Shown one piece after another: positions 63,936 to 64,000 of a DNA stretch of 64,000 nt (positions are counted from its first letter, which is position 1; each line of letters starts with the position of its first letter). The position numbers were made by a program, and so were the translations under genes. The DNA lies in the NCBI RefSeq assembly GCF_002428305.1, contig NZ_DIVJ01000014.1, positions 50,009 to 114,008 on the forward strand. The letters run 5' to 3'. Source of the stretch: Flavobacterium sp. UBA6135 (lineage in GTDB: Bacteria; Bacteroidota; Bacteroidia; Flavobacteriales; Flavobacteriaceae). The notes under the pieces are model-generated. The model saw only the letters and a program-made list of their open reading frames with translations. It was not told the DNA's origin and searched no databases.

Positions 63936-63954
63936 AGGCTTACAGCTAATCGGG
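63936..63954 (-). repeat. Inverted repeat, right copy, of the AraC-thioredoxin-SDR-DoxX module
   Basis: On the minus strand this reads CCCGATTAGCTGTAAGCCT, 17 of 19 identical to the left copy at 61112-61130 in opposite orientation. It stands just before a possible methyltransferase start. Confidence 0.7.
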
Positions 63955-63956
63955 TC

Positions 63957-64000
63957 ATGGTTGACGTATTCCGAGAAGTCAAGCGGGTGCTGAAAGACGA
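63957..64000 (+). CDS. Possible start of a DNA methyltransferase gene, cut by window end
   Basis: From ATG at 63957 the frame reads MVDVFREVKRVLKD to the window edge. Site-specific DNA methyltransferases often have a similar FREVxRVLKxDG segment, but usually further inside the protein, so this may be a fragment restarted behind the inverted repeat. Only 14 codons are visible. The composition is richer in G+C than in the AraC gene beside it. Low certainty. Confidence 0.35.
   Translation, partial: MVDVFREVKRVLKD

Noticed and set aside
1..64000. CRISPR array, rRNA operon, prophage or replication origin
   Set aside because: No regularly spaced direct repeats, rRNA sequence, phage structural genes or DnaA-box cluster were seen.

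Overview
The window looks like a chromosomal piece of a Flavobacterium-type organism (Bacteroidota, Flavobacteriia). Evidence: AT-rich DNA, a SusC/SusD pair, several secreted enzymes with C-terminal type IX secretion (T9SS) sorting domains, promoters of the Bacteroidota form TTTG-N19/20-TAnnTTTG, and lipoprotein signals on many surface proteins. The species cannot be fixed from the sequence alone.

Positions 1-25955 form a pectin utilisation locus. At the left edge are the end of tagaturonate reductase (uxaB) and altronate dehydratase (uxaA), which act on galacturonate in the cytoplasm. A LacI-family regulator follows on the other strand. Then come a GH28 polygalacturonase, the SusC/SusD importer pair, a PL10 pectate lyase, a large CE8 pectin methylesterase, a PL1 lyase and a small orphan secreted protein. 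A second PL1 lyase on the minus strand separates these from a second arm: alpha/beta esterase, DUF4861 protein, GH105 unsaturated galacturonyl hydrolase, a PL10-CE8 fusion and a CE12 acetylesterase. Together they would demethylate, deacetylate and cut pectin outside the cell, import the pieces, remove the unsaturated ends and feed galacturonate to the Uxa enzymes. Four transcription units share one palindromic operator (consensus TGTAATCGATTACA) directly after the promoter -7 box, probably read by the LacI-family protein.

Positions 25966-53830 are mostly housekeeping or scattered genes: a DnaQ-like exonuclease next to a cNMP/CBS/DUF294 protein, a helicase, membrane proteins, a metalloprotease, a permease, a methyltransferase, a VanX-like dipeptidase, three tRNAs (Arg, Pro, Ser), a thiolase, NlpC/P60 peptidase, cysteine synthase, S9 peptidase, YbaB, an RluA-type pseudouridine synthase and an alpha-carbonic anhydrase. 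Within it, 33104-38148 holds a compact set of an esterase, an ATP-grasp ligase, a GCS2-type carboxylate-amine ligase, a class I glutamine amidotransferase and a second ATP-grasp-like protein. It looks like a pathway for an unknown peptide-like or amide metabolite.

Positions 54031-59653 are a specialised lipid/polyketide cluster: flavin oxidoreductase, methyltransferase, type III polyketide synthase, hotdog dehydratase, ketosynthase, acyl carrier protein and phosphopantetheinyl transferase. The first three resemble the Streptomyces Srs set that makes methylated phenolic lipids; the others could supply a dedicated acyl starter. The cluster is visibly richer in G+C than its surroundings.

Positions 59689-61117 hold the 3' part of a group II intron whose maturase gene is cut by six short insertions of two kinds: four AAA-flanked elements (three copies of a 46-nt core and one related 85-nt core) and two copies of a 65-nt hairpin element. 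Apart from these, the rest of the maturase frame is open to a natural stop beside domain V. To its right a four-gene minus-strand module (AraC regulator, thioredoxin-fold protein, short-chain dehydrogenase, DoxX-like membrane protein) lies between 19-bp inverted repeats, and the window ends in what may be a DNA methyltransferase gene.
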